From contig SEMN01000935.1 of assembly GCA_005408345.1 (NCBI GenBank), forward strand, positions 1 through 64,000: a DNA stretch of 64,000 nt, given 5' to 3'. The position numbers and the translations under genes are program-made. Each line of letters opens with the position of its first letter. The first letter of the stretch is position 1. Below the pieces are notes generated by a model that was not told where the DNA came from, ran no database searches, and saw only the letters and a program-made list of their open reading frames with translations. Positions 50,201 through 59,452 of the stretch are shown one piece after another. This DNA comes from Macquaria australasica. Its lineage: Eukaryota > Chordata > Actinopteri > Centrarchiformes > Percichthyidae.

Positions 50201-52493
50201 TAAAGAAAACTGCAATTACAGTGCAAGTCCCAAACTGGAGTGGAGATTTAACTGGAAATGTTACCAGATGACACAAGATGGCAATCACTGTTCTGCCATT
50301 TAAGAAAACACATCTGTGGTCAGTATGTAGTCATGTGGTACCTCAACAGTCCTGTCAGATGAACTCAAATAATCCATCATTGACACCACCCATCATATAT
50401 TCCAAACGTGTGTATTTCATTTCATTGAAACTGTACGTTGTTTAACACTATAAATTATATAAAAGTGGATATGTTACAATATTTCTGTGTAAGAGGCCGA
50501 GATGGTTAATATGATAAAAGAGAGACATATTTTGGTCCTAAGCCATACAACTAAATGGTCAATTTAGGCTGCATTCATACTACAGTACTTGGAGTGGCAG
50601 AAGCTAGACGTTTCCATTACTTTAAACTAAGTTTTTCACAATTCATCCAAAACTTTTAGCTTTTTCACCATTTATCCTAAACTTTTAGCTAACAATTCCA
50701 ACTGTTCATCTAATGTTATTACTTTAGGCTATTTCAGCCATTGATCCATTATATTTAGCTCTCTATTTTAACTATTTATCCATTAAATTTTAGACTTAAA
50801 CTGTTTAGACTTCTCTGCTTGCTTGCTAACTAGCTTGCTAACATACTCTCGGTCACAACATCCCTGGTTGGGAATCACTGACTTAAGTTAGCTTTATCTC
50901 AGCACATAAACAGGATCTTAATAGTTTGGAAACCTATAAATATCAGCCAGATGGATGCATATAATAGCTGGCTGTTGCAGTAAAATGGTGACGGGCTTCC
51001 CCTGGTTTGTTCCATTGTGCAGGGAGGATGTCCCAAACGCTTCCTCAGTTTGTGACGACACAGACAGCAGCACAGCTCATGATGTTTGTGCTCCAAACTA
51101 ATAATACATAAATAATGGTAATAATTCATATAATAATATGATTTCAGATTGATAAAGGTGCACAATAGTCTACCTTCAGTCATGATGTCATTTCCTGAGA
51201 AGTGTTCATTTGCTCCCCCAAGAGTATATGGTGGTTCCCTCCAGAGAGCATCCAGCTCAGCAGGAGAGATGTCTGTAAATAGGGAAACAAATTATTTCAT
51301 GCACCTGGATGTGAAAAAAACTAATTTTGTCCCGTTTATGCTCCCTTTTAATCAATTACAGTAATCAAACACGTCAAAGGTTTTTATGCATTTCTCTTCC
51401 TCTTAAGGAATAGTATACACGCATATAATAATAATATACGCATATTCGCTTTCTTGCCAAGATTCATAAGACTCTCATGTCTGTGCGGTAAATATGTAGC
51501 TGGAGCCAGCAGCTGATTAGCTTAGCTTAGCATAAAGACTTGAAACAGGGGGAAACTGCTAGCCTGGCTCTGTCCGGAAGTTAAAAAAAAATAAGCCTAC
51601 CAGCACCTCTAAAGGTCACAAATTAACACGTTATACTATGAAAACAAAAGTGTAAAAACAACATTTTACGGGTGTTATGTGCCGGACTATTTCTTGACTG
51701 GGATGGTTGCCAGGCAACAAGCGGAGATTCCATGAAGTTACAGCTACTGGCCAAGAAATAGTTCGGCAAATAAGCCCATGTAAAAAGGCTGTACTGATTA
51801 AACAAACATGATATAACGTGTAAATTAATAAAAGAGGTATCGATCTTCTCATCTTGGCAAGAAAGCAAAATGAAGATATTTCCCAAAATGTCGACAATAG
51901 GCTCCTAGGTAGGTATATTTAATGTCACTGGGGGAGATGGGTGCAGCAGTTTATATTGGAAATGCCAAGTTCAAGCCATTGGTTAGTGTGAAGAGTTATC
52001 AGGTTTGGGGGTAATACAATGACGCTGAACACACACGGGCCCAGCATGGACACACAGCTGCACTGACAGAAAAACCTCCAGGCTCACACAGCTGCCCTGC
52101 CCCTGACTCCTCCACTTTAATGTCAGCACGGTCACCATTTAAAATGAAAAAAAGGAAGATACTGTTAACCAAGTTGTGACACAAAAAAAAAGTAATAATT
52201 TTGAATAAAATGCCACTTTTCTTCCATGCTTTGTCAGTGCAAAAACACAACAGAACAGTATTATCTTGATGCAAAGCATTCACAACAACACAATGGGGCG
52301 CACAACTTAGCAACACAATGCAACATGACATTAGGCCAAAGAGGACAACAGCATATTCTTTTCCATCCTCCAACACAGAGCACAGTTAGCACCAGCAGGA
52401 CTGCTTGAGTCAACACAAGCACAGTCATGCTGCTACAGTACAGAAACACACCATGCCCTAGTGTTTACCTTCTTGGCTAAGTGTGTTACCCAT
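37354..52493 (-). CDS. sh3tc2: SH3 domain and tetratricopeptide repeats 2 (22 coding exons)
   Basis: Human SH3TC2 is a Rab11-binding endosomal adaptor of Schwann cells needed for myelination (mutated in Charcot-Marie-Tooth 4C). I assembled 22 exons on the minus strand: 52469-52493, 51174-51272, 49821-49952, 49034-49161, 48717-48822, 48399-48542, 47148-47349, 46910-46983, 45441-45636, 45045-45181, 44760-44810, 44334-44638, 43177-43371, 41924-42784, 41582-41802, 41319-41485, 40238-40415, 39983-40133, 39577-39699, 39259-39409, 38920-39116, 37354-38280. All junctions are GT-AG and in phase, totalling 4,770 nt (1,589 aa against 1,288 in human). Domains: MGNTLSQE myristoylation start, SH3-1 about 212-279, SH3-2 about 305-368, TPR array about 560-1340, and an acidic tail 1342-1589 absent from human. 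Landmarks shared with human include VEEIWKFSTYL, LYLGLL.QEG and YLKQR. No frameshift is seen. Confidence 0.95.
38920..39116 (-). CDS. sh3tc2: sh3tc2 exon 21 (TPR)
   Basis: It encodes AYHRLATIYYSLQQYEMAEN, then YYLKSLSFCPPILQHPMEA and CRLGNLTLHKLK, close to human FHRLATVYYSLHMYEMAED. Confidence 0.96.
39259..39409 (-). CDS. sh3tc2: sh3tc2 exon 20 (TPR)
   Basis: It encodes DGSLPFARSIKDIYSEYRL and LSKLTELLMNHGEQEEALQY, matching human [20 protein letters not shown]. Confidence 0.93.
39577..39699 (-). CDS. sh3tc2: sh3tc2 exon 19 (TPR)
   Basis: It encodes AAVKTALRMNDPHFAMCIYE through EAGDVYFKGHRNQIASLPFY, matching human AAIQTALK and YEEAGDVFFNG. Confidence 0.94.
39983..40133 (-). CDS. sh3tc2: sh3tc2 exon 18 (TPR)
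   Basis: It encodes SSRKSLDYTKQSLRISIDLG through VGRIYYLIQEDELADMYLQ, close to human LRIFIDLG and LHYLMQEDELVELCLQ. Confidence 0.96.
40238..40415 (-). CDS. sh3tc2: sh3tc2 exon 17 (TPR)
   Basis: It encodes SQMVVAKVLSRLYADMLL, YYEHCVLVSRELKDKRLEGE and YLEILSTLYLSLNTER. The acceptor at 40416 (TTCTCAG) is chosen over the nearby GGTCAG because it keeps the phase and restores the human-like H-S-Q junction. Confidence 0.9.
40912..41298. repeat. Palindromic MITE-like repeat, copy 2 (sh3tc2 intron 16)
   Basis: The left end TAGTTCAACATTTTGGGAGA is mirrored at the right by TTTCCCAAAATGTCAAACTA. Internal arms (AAACAGGGGGAAACGGCTAG and GCTAGCTGTTTCCCCCTGTT) are also inverted, so most of the element can fold back. 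It carries an AGCTA pentanucleotide expansion at 41165-41202. Confidence 0.75.
41165..41202. repeat. (AGCTA)n pentanucleotide repeat
   Basis: About seven AGCTA units inside the palindromic repeat. Confidence 0.9.
41319..41485 (-). CDS. sh3tc2: sh3tc2 exon 16 (TPR)
   Basis: It encodes SLCLFWDLWESPTDEEHVQT, then YLWLGRSYKDRG and ACYEMGLLIALHARNLH. Its donor (ACA|GTGAGT) is about 20 bp from the end of a palindromic repeat in the intron. Confidence 0.9.
41582..41802 (-). CDS. sh3tc2: sh3tc2 exon 15 (TPR)
   Basis: It encodes GTDSPTQRGVIHNLLALCLR through LALANLGCLALDVGAS, matching human LTQRGVIYNLLGLAL and AMANLGHLSL. Confidence 0.96.
41924..42784 (-). CDS. sh3tc2: sh3tc2 exon 14 (large TPR exon, 861 nt)
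   Basis: It encodes 287 residues from ARVYYEEALSVH to RVLQPLLTSLQ, with FTNLTAIYLKQRMADKL and ALPFVERLQFLSA as landmarks. It corresponds to the large central exon of human SH3TC2. Confidence 0.97.
42948..43005. repeat. Short interspersed-repeat relic (intron 13)
   Basis: CACTTTATTGTCCCTTCAAG and the following GTCACCCTGCAGCAG resemble the 3' end of a common fish LINE/SINE family. Fragment only. Confidence 0.4.
43177..43371 (-). CDS. sh3tc2: sh3tc2 exon 13 (TPR region start)
   Basis: It encodes EDFLPLYDLQYSFLWVTF through RRACFLLGRLCARKLKLSQ, matching human ARLCFLLGRLSIRKVKLSQ. Confidence 0.95.
44194..44257. repeat. (GAAA)n tetranucleotide repeat in sh3tc2 intron 12
   Basis: About 16 GAAA units on the plus strand, so (TTTC)n in the transcript, about 75 nt after the exon 12 donor. 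Confidence 0.95.
44334..44638 (-). CDS. sh3tc2: sh3tc2 exon 12 (Ser/Pro linker)
   Basis: It encodes a Ser/Pro/Tyr-rich linker followed by acidic ELDEFQEDPPLFLEDNSWEG and ELSDATLTLLNRQHFQ. It corresponds to the variable acidic linker between the SH3 and TPR regions of human. Confidence 0.88.
44760..44810 (-). CDS. sh3tc2: sh3tc2 exon 11 (51 nt)
   Basis: It encodes DRLDETDFMYIRNRPKR. Both splice sites (CTCCAG, GAG|GTAATG) and the phase fit; it has no clear human match. Confidence 0.8.
45045..45181 (-). CDS. sh3tc2: sh3tc2 exon 10
   Basis: It encodes DGQLVFLTEEERASL through LLERLFSSDISSVYRL, matching human AFLSDEERCSLL and DITSVYRL. Confidence 0.93.
45441..45636 (-). CDS. sh3tc2: sh3tc2 exon 9 (second SH3 domain)
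   Basis: It encodes CAAVVDYGPVGPDELPLSQG, then DIVEIQGLLVRGLGMFIG and GHIGFVHKAHVKPLD. It is a canonical SH3 fold signature, except that the Trp of human GLQWFIG is Met and the Pro of human GFVP is His. Confidence 0.93.
46130..46690. repeat. Probable unclassified interspersed repeat (sh3tc2 intron 8)
   Basis: The segment includes CATCTGCTGTTTGGTGCAGA, CAGGTAGTGTACAGTCG and AACAATGAGCTACAACTCGC, which I associate with a dispersed percomorph repeat. No terminal repeats or ORF define its class. This rests on recollection of the family, not on a second copy in the window. Confidence 0.4.
46910..46983 (-). CDS. sh3tc2: sh3tc2 exon 8 (74 nt)
   Basis: A short exon with acceptor TTTGGTCAG and donor GATCG|GTAAAG. 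It encodes WFLRKYPSNAGCS and PAEKEAFEHSI, matching human WFLKNYPGS. It restores the phase between exons 7 and 9. Confidence 0.9.
47148..47349 (-). CDS. sh3tc2: sh3tc2 exon 7 (first SH3 domain)
   Basis: It encodes SFFAKALFTRSEQDEEDEEQ, then LLFKKNDLLMV and NHGLVPVSSMQPLPYPFYQ: the first, divergent SH3 domain, matching human up to the LPLPFHQ end. Confidence 0.93.
48399..48542 (-). CDS. sh3tc2: sh3tc2 exon 6
   Basis: It encodes GYVARCLENFLCDQ through VDEEHLATLYLGLLLQEG, matching the human VDDKHLETIYLGLLIQEG. The acceptor is TAG rather than CAG. Confidence 0.95.
48717..48822 (-). CDS. sh3tc2: sh3tc2 exon 5
   Basis: It encodes DLSARLVSVHAEKDSFVL and FKTVEEIWKFSTYLALG, nearly identical to the human counterpart. 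Confidence 0.95.
49034..49161 (-). CDS. sh3tc2: sh3tc2 exon 4
   Basis: It encodes IELLFTGRRRSS and then ALQEALRTRLRVVESNSQDV, aligning with the human LQEAARRRLWALENEDQEV region. Donor AAA|GTGAGT. Confidence 0.92.
49821..49952 (-). CDS. sh3tc2: sh3tc2 exon 3
   Basis: Acceptor TTCTTTCAG and donor CTCAG|GTACAT. In the correct frame it reads GGEEEDGPAVESGEGG, then SYWKKKEAFLRGSTVSLG. The Glu-rich start is not conserved with human. Confidence 0.85.
50630..50800. repeat. Degenerate short tandem-like repeat (sh3tc2 intron 2)
   Basis: AACTTTTAGCT and related TTTAGCT/TTTATCC words recur about every 30-45 bp across this segment. Confidence 0.45.
51174..51272 (-). CDS. sh3tc2: sh3tc2 exon 2
   Basis: Acceptor TTTACAG and donor GAAG|GTAGAC. 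It encodes ISPAELDALWREPPYTLGG and so on, a little-conserved N-terminal segment. Confidence 0.85.
51430..51899. repeat. Palindromic MITE-like repeat, copy 3 (sh3tc2 intron 1)
   Basis: It shares ATTCGCTTTCTTGCCAAGA at the left and CTTGGCAAGAAAGCAAA then TTTCCCAAAATGTCGACA at the right, plus GGGGGAAACTGCTAGCCTGG inside. It is the longest of the three copies; its extreme left end is worn. Confidence 0.75.
52469..52493 (-). CDS. sh3tc2: sh3tc2 coding exon 1 (25 nt, start codon)
   Basis: It encodes MGNTLSQE plus one base, followed by donor GTAAAC. The context ACAACATGG is a good Kozak match. Gly2 and Ser6 fit the N-myristoylation motif, as in human SH3TC2 (MGGC...). The phase joins exactly to the ACATCTCT of exon 2. 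Confidence 0.85.
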
Positions 52494-54787
52494 GTTGTGT
52501 ATGGACCTATGCTCCTGTCTATCTGAATGTAGCAGTCCGTCTCATGACGGCACGGTAGTAGCACAGAGAGCGGGCTGGGACAGACCTGTGAAGGAGGAGA
52601 GGCAGACTTTGATGAAGGGTCCACAGCAGGAGGAGTTGAGCAGCGGTCTGCAGCAACAAGACGCCATCCGACCCATGAGCCGGCAGCTCCCAGAGATCAA
52701 TGCCATCCCATGAGTTCCCCCCAGCCTCTTTAACAACAACTAACTCTCTTCCTCTCTGTTGGACAAGCCCCGTTTCCCTTCCTATTCCTGTATTCCCTTT
52801 CCTGCCCTGTTCACTCTTCTTCGTCTTTCCACCAGTTAATGTTTACTGGATGTGTTTCTTCTGTCCCTCTCCAAGCCTTATCTCTTCTTCTTCTCTATCT
52901 GTCTGGGTCTGCTTCTCTTTGTAATCCCTCTGTCTCTTGCTGTCTCCATCTCCCTCCTCCCACCAGCCTCTCTCTCTCTTCAGTAGCTGCCCAGTCAGTC
53001 AGTGAATGCACAAAGCACTCTCTGCGACTGGTATGAGTGTGTGTGTGTGTGTAGGGGGGCAGGCCTCAGTGAGAGTTTCCCTGTGTGTTCCCTACAGCAT
53101 GTGTGTGTCCGGGTCACTTTAAATATGCACAGAATGTGTGTCACAAAGACAATGTGTGTGTCTTTTGTGTGTGTTGCTGGGAGAATGTATTGCTTAGCCA
53201 CTGTAAGGCAATGCCACACAGGGACAGGCTGCAAGGTCACAGCGAGGTGGGGGGGGGTGAAAGTTGCCCAGTGGCATAGATCGAAGATCACTTTATCCAC
53301 ATCACAGTTCAACACAACTCTGCTCTCTGCCATCAGATAGGTAACAGACAGATGATATGACCGGAGCACACATCATCAACATTGTACAGTCCTACACTGT
53401 AAAGTCACCATGAACAAGAGAATGAGGATCCATGATAGAGATTGGATGGTGAGGGAGTCCATGAAGGCTTTGGCTGTTCAAGGCTTCATTATGATGTAGA
53501 CATTAAAAAAAGATGCTACTAAATGTGCCGTCATGGGAAGGTCAGAATCATTGACCTCATATGATCCTATAATGCAGCTTCGGCTCCCTTTAGAGTGTAC
53601 ATTTCTTAGCATTCTTTAAAAGAGGAATAAAAAAAAACCCTGATGATTTTCGCTACAACACATAGAGTGTGGGGCCTCTAGTCTGGTGGAGGTAAACTGG
53701 CGTAATTGGCCAGTAATGCTCCAGCACAATGTGTTCACTCAGGCGGAAACAAACTGTCCCGATAGTGCAAGATTTTAAAGTTGTGTTGGGCCTGATTCTC
53801 CTCATCTGGGTGTGTCATGATGATATATTTCTGACAGTGCTCATTAACAACCTGTAGAAGCCAACTTCAAGCAAATCTCTTTATTTAGAGAAGCTCTTGA
53901 TATGATGCACAGAATGAGTTGAAAGAAAAGCCTGCAATAAATACAAGAAGACGGCTACTATATCAATCAAACTGTTCTTGCAATATTGTGCTGAGAATAC
54001 CATGAACTCACTGAGAAGTAGCTACAAGAGAAAGTATGTTACTATATAATAGGATAAAGAAAAAGATTATGTTGCATACAATCACAAGATGTAAATACAA
54101 TACTAAATTATTCAAATTGTAATGTAACACATATATATTATATTTATAAAATATTAAATAAAATATTGTAGTAATATTAAGTAAATATTGTGAATTAGAA
54201 TAGGTTAATACAACATTAGCCTAGCCTAAAATGTCACTAAACTTAATCTATGTTATAAGTCTGTATAGGAACAGTATCGGAATATGATTGGGCTTAAAAT
54301 GATCAATTAAGGGAAAATGCAGGTTTTGAAATACAGTATTACAGTACTTTTTAATCACATTTCCCGCAACCATAATGCTTGCATCAAACTGAACCAGCAT
54401 GTTATCAAGTCTACAGATTACTGGTGGTCAAATAAAACTGTATTTGAATAAAACAACATTTTTCTTGCTGTATTAGGGAACATGTCTCGCACTGCCTTGC
54501 ACGCTGAATTTCAAGCTTTGTTAAATTACATGGAATAGAAAATTGAATTTGCATAAATTCGCCACTTTAGAAATGAACAACTGTAGATAAGTCAAGTATT
54601 TTTCAGATGATGTCAGACTTAGTGTTTCCCCACAGGTTTCTGCTCAGGAGCTGTATGCTCAGCTAAATGGGTTCAAATTTAAATTCAATTACATTTTTAA
54701 ATTTTAATTTTAATTTTTAATTTAAGTTTAAAGGGTTCGGATTTAGCTGTTTTGTGTGAAGGCTGCTGGTTCTCAGTGGTGAAGTGA
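52494..54787. other. Region upstream of the sh3tc2 start codon
   Basis: The sh3tc2 5' UTR and promoter should lie in or beyond this span (minus strand), but I cannot place a TATA box or upstream exon with confidence. 53038-53055 is a short (GT)n and 53250-53260 a G-run. No other gene is seen. Confidence 0.4.
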
Positions 54788-54795
54788 CACTTCAC

Positions 54796-55287
54796 CAGTG
54801 GTGGAAAGTAAAAGTGTAAGTAAAAGTATCAATACTACAGTGTAGAAATACTGTGTTACAAGTAAAAGCCACACATTTAAAATCTTACTAAAAGTACAAA
54901 AGTATTAGCATCAAATTACTTAAACTACCAAAAGCAATCATTATGCAGAATGGCCCATTTCTTACTGGATTATAATTACTGAGGCATTAATGTGGGGCTA
55001 ATTTTATTACTTTGTATACTGCTGGGTATCTTAACCTATAATAATGTATCATAACGTATTAGTCAATTTATATATTGTATTAATAATAATAATCTGCAAA
55101 GTAACTAGTAACTAAAGCATACAAAAAAATGTAGTGGAGTAAAAAGTGCAATATTTGCCTCCAAATTGTAGTGGAATAGAAGCAGAAAGTAGCATGAAAT
55201 GGAAATACTCAAGTAAAGTGCGAGTACCTCAAAATTGTACTTAAGTACAGTACTTGAGTAAATGTACCTAGTTACATTCCACAGTTG
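54796..55287. mobile_element. hAT-like MITE (492 bp) with near-perfect 8-bp target duplication
   Basis: The left end is CAGTGGTGGAAAGTAAAAGT. The right end, inverted, is CAACTGTGGAATGTAACTAG, an imperfect terminal inverted repeat of a very common fish element rich in AGTAAAAGTA and CTCAAGTA words. The flanks are CACTTCAC (54788-54795) and CACTTTAC (55288-55295), 7 of 8 identical. It has no coding capacity. Confidence 0.8.
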
Positions 55288-55527
55288 CACTTTACTGATC
55301 TGAAAAACTAAAGGGGTATGAATTAGCGGAAGCCGAGATGTCCTGAACTGCAGTCCCTAGTATGAGTCACGCACCCCCAAAACCCTGGATACCTACATTT
55401 CCCATGATGCAACTTGGTAGCATCTTTCATTAGACCAACCAACTGATTTAATGTGGTGATGGAAACAACTTGGTGTTACAGTACAGAGGGAGAGATGCTC
55501 TATTAGTGATGCATCATGTGACATCTG

Positions 55528-55833
55528 TCAAGAGCAAATAAAACAAATGCATAAGGTTCCTTCCCCCTTTGTGTCCTGATCGTTCCACTGCTTGGACACG
55601 CTGGAGACGAAGAGGCTGACATCCTCGTCTGACACCAGGATATCTCCATCTTGTTTATGTGGCGGCTGAATGGTCATGAATGAATCTTGTGAGGCAGAAA
55701 GCTGTAAACAGGCCGAAGGCGTGTCAGGGCATATCCTAACACTCTTCAGACTCCCCTGCTCGTTTCTCATAGTGCAACACATTCTGTCTAATCTAATAAA
55801 CACAGACTGCTCAAGGCTGACATGTGCGGTCAC
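55528..55833 (-). other. Unassigned ORF of 101 codons, possible exon relic
   Basis: The stretch SFMTIQPPHKQDGDILVSD and the following EDVSLFVSSVSKQWNDQD have protein-like composition, and a plausible acceptor (CTGTTTACAG) precedes LSASQDSF near 55704. I see no convincing donor downstream and do not recognise a family. It could be a terminal exon of an unknown transcript, a decayed exon, or chance. Confidence 0.2.
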
Positions 55834-58030
55834 ATGCTAGGTTAGCACCGAAAGCTGCACAAGGGGCAGCAGCTGTCCCCAGTGACATGCACTTTAAAGC
55901 ATAAAGAGATTGTCAATAAAAACAATGTAATCTGATGTCTGGTGATGCTGTATAAGTCTCAATATCCTCTTTACTGAACACCTGTTGATCTAGTTATTGT
56001 TTCCTGGCAGCTGGAGAGTCAAAACCCTTCCTCCTCTGAATGACTGCACACTGTAGACAGCATTACATAAAGTCCCATAAAAGCAATACATATGATTAAA
56101 GACATGTCACGCCACAAACACAGCATGTATTGCCTGTAATGACAGGGGTTGGCGAGGCCAGTGACCACATACCATAAATGAATTTATAGTCTCCACATAG
56201 TCTGAAACCACAGTAAAGCCTGGACTGCAATTGTGACAGCCGGCAGTCCATGACAATGGCATTCAACCTAACAGGAAACATATGGTGTCAGCAGTGTCTG
56301 GCTGTGTTCAAATGCGTGACAAGCAGGGGCTGTTTGAGGTGTTTGTGACTGTGTATGTACAATTTGAGTTTGTAGATTTGGAAAATGTGGTACAGGAGTT
56401 AGCGGAGAGTAATATGAGACAGGGGCTATGGTCTCTAAGTTTGGACTAACCCCCTGTTAGCTCACTCACATGCCTGTGTGTCTAGGACAGAGCTCCCTGC
56501 AGGGAGATTCCCACACTGCTGCATAGCGGCATTTATACAACACTGAAACAAACATTGTGGAAGCATAATTACAAATCCATCAGGCTTTGTGGATAGATCA
56601 GTTTAATTTCCACACTGTCATGCTTTCATTTATTAGAAATTGAATAGAGACATAAGAAGACTGTATAAGTCATCTTCAGGAGACTTTGGAAGCATTTGCA
56701 TACATTATCAAGCCACTGGTATACAGAAGAGGAACTGCAATCACTACATGACAGTTACAGTCCATTTAAAGCCCTACTGTCCATCCTAAACCCTGTGGAC
56801 TGACAGCAACTTTATGGTTATGTGTCAGTACAAAGTACAGCAGTGTTAAACCTGCTAAACAGAAGAAAGTTCATGACACAGTGAGACTTAGAGAGCAGTT
56901 AGACGTATTAAAAGCAGAAAAAACAACAACAACTCTTACCTCTGTGTTTCTGCCAGCTCCCCTCTCTCAATTCATTCCTCATGTGCGTGGCAGAATGTGT
57001 CTGTATCTATGTCTGTGTGTGCGTGAGCAATTTCACCATTTAACTGGTGAATTGCATATCATGATAGCTGCCAAAACTGCCGTCATTCTCCACTGTCAGC
57101 CCAAAAGCACAGGAGAGGAAAAACAGAAAAGAAAGTACGAGTGTGTAAGGCAGTGAGAGCGAGTGTGTGTGCCTTTGAGAGCTACAGAGGCTATCCCAGA
57201 CGGCATGTCACTGACTAAGGAAGTTTTTTTGTTTTTTTTTACTGTTAACTCCTCCCATCATTTCTTTGGGACAAGGGTACAGCCCACCCTATCTCTCTCT
57301 CTTACCCCTATCCCCATGCACACACACACTCCTCTCTCTGTCAACATTTGGAAACATGAGCCTAAAAGAAGATTGAACCAGTGGAAAAGAGGTCAGGTTA
57401 TAATTACATTTTAAACAGTCATTAAAGCTATTACACCCTTGCCACTTTGTGACACCTCTTCCCATTCAGAGTAGCCAGAGTACAATAAGCACAGTCTGTT
57501 TCCTCATTCTACAACACCAGCTGCACCAGTTTGGTTTGACACACCCGCAGTCAGAGGGTGACAGCAGATTAAAGGCACAATCAGCTGGTTTGTACAATTG
57601 TTGAGCCCATACCTGAGAAATCACTCGTCTTCATTCCAAAGGCGTCTTCACAGTCCTGCCCATCAATTCACACTCACTGCCAGCATTCCTGTAATACCTG
57701 GAAATGTGAAGTATTTACCCTCATGTGCTACATGACAATGCAAAGTGATCTCTCTTTATCAGAGACACTTTTTCACTTTCTGGGTCACGTCCGTCTCTTT
57801 CTGTGTGAAGGGAGATAACAGTCCCCAGGCCAGCGTTGCTTTGGTTTCTTGTGTTTTTTTTCACTGCTTAGTTAAATATAAACTCTGGAACTGATTGTGT
57901 ACCCAGCCCCCAGTGCACCATGACAAAGTCACCCTGAGCACAGAATATCAGCCCTGCACTGCACATGTGATCATGCAATTGGCTGTGCAAGGCTGCAGGA
58001 CACAGACCATTTATTCTGCTCTGTTTGCAA

Positions 58031-58138
<108 letters not shown>

Positions 58139-59279
58139 TCGCCTGGCCATGTGGTTGGACAAAGGGCAAGGATTGTGAGGGTTAGTGAAGAATGCAGAAT
58201 ACTGCTGATCAGTGCTACTGATAGTGGACACATGGCCTAAGTGTGACTGACAAACAAAAGACACATTACCTCCAACAGAAAAACACTGAGTGGATGATTA
58301 GGCCATACAATGTGGCAATACATTACTACTGCAACACAAACATAATCATGTCTACATCATGTGTTTCGCAGCTCATAAAAAGCAGAAATTGTGCTCAGTG
58401 AAACTGTTTCCATCAGAAGGCGCAGAGTGATGTCAACAGTGTGCAGGTTTATTCCAGTAATAACACATATCAGGGGATGTTTGCCTTTATTGTAGATTAG
58501 AAGGCACTGGCGCCTTTACAGACAGTGACAACACTGTGCTGACCTGACGGCCTCCTGCCCCGCTGCCTTCAGTGCACAGGAAGACCAGCTTCCTGTTTTT
58601 CTGCCCCATCAGTTTGGAGGACAAAAGCACGACGCAGGATTGACACAGGAGCACAATCAGCACTGGGCACACATCAGGCCCACAGGGCACCCATCTTCAT
58701 GGTGTCACACCCACACACACATACACACACACCCTGCTGAAGATGGTTGATTTAAGTAAATCATTATCCTTCATAACACTGATACTGATCCTAATCAGCT
58801 TTGACCTGGGACAGGTCGGTAAACATACTGTAAACATAAAATCACTGGAATCCAGGACACACATGGCATGTCATATTTGATTTAGCATTTAAACAACATT
58901 AAGAATTCTTCATATAAATATGAACACAAAATCTGGTACATACAGCCTTTGATTATGATTTAAATTTGCTGGACAGTAAAAAGATGGAAGAAGAAAAAAG
59001 AGGATTCATATTCAGTACGCTGAGGTTACATGGCACAAACTTTAGCTCTCCCTGCCACTAGGACACACAACGATGAAAGAGTTTTTAAATTGTTTTTTTT
59101 TTTTATCATTTGTAATCCATTTCTCTTTCATTGAAATCCTCCCTGTAGTTTTACAAAGCTCCCCGTTGAAACTGAGCACCAAACTGTGTGAGGGAGTAAA
59201 GTAGATTAAAGGACAAAAGAGAGAACATCTTGTACAACCACTGAGCTCCAGAACCAAAGAGGTAAGACTTTGCAGGGCA

Positions 59280-59281
<2 letters not shown>

Positions 59282-59314
<33 letters not shown>
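59282..59314. repeat. (AG)n microsatellite
   Basis: About 16 AG units. Confidence 0.95.
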
Positions 59315-59316
<2 letters not shown>

Positions 59317-59405
59317 GAGACGCCTCTCACATCCCGCCATTGTCCAGCTTCCTCCAGGCTTCAGAACCAGGGCTTCCTCAGGACACGGGACAAGTAGTTG
59401 GTTAC

Positions 59406-59452
59406 TTTAATAAAAACAGCACACACACACAGTTTAATAAAAACAGCACACA
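59406..59452. repeat. Short direct repeat
   Basis: TTTAATAAAAACAGCACACA occurs twice, separated by a few CA units. Confidence 0.85.

Noticed and set aside
52433..52624. 63-codon minus-strand ORF at the sh3tc2 start as an alternative N-terminus
   Set aside because: It is in a different frame from the exon 1 coding sequence that joins exon 2 in phase and gives a myristoylation start.
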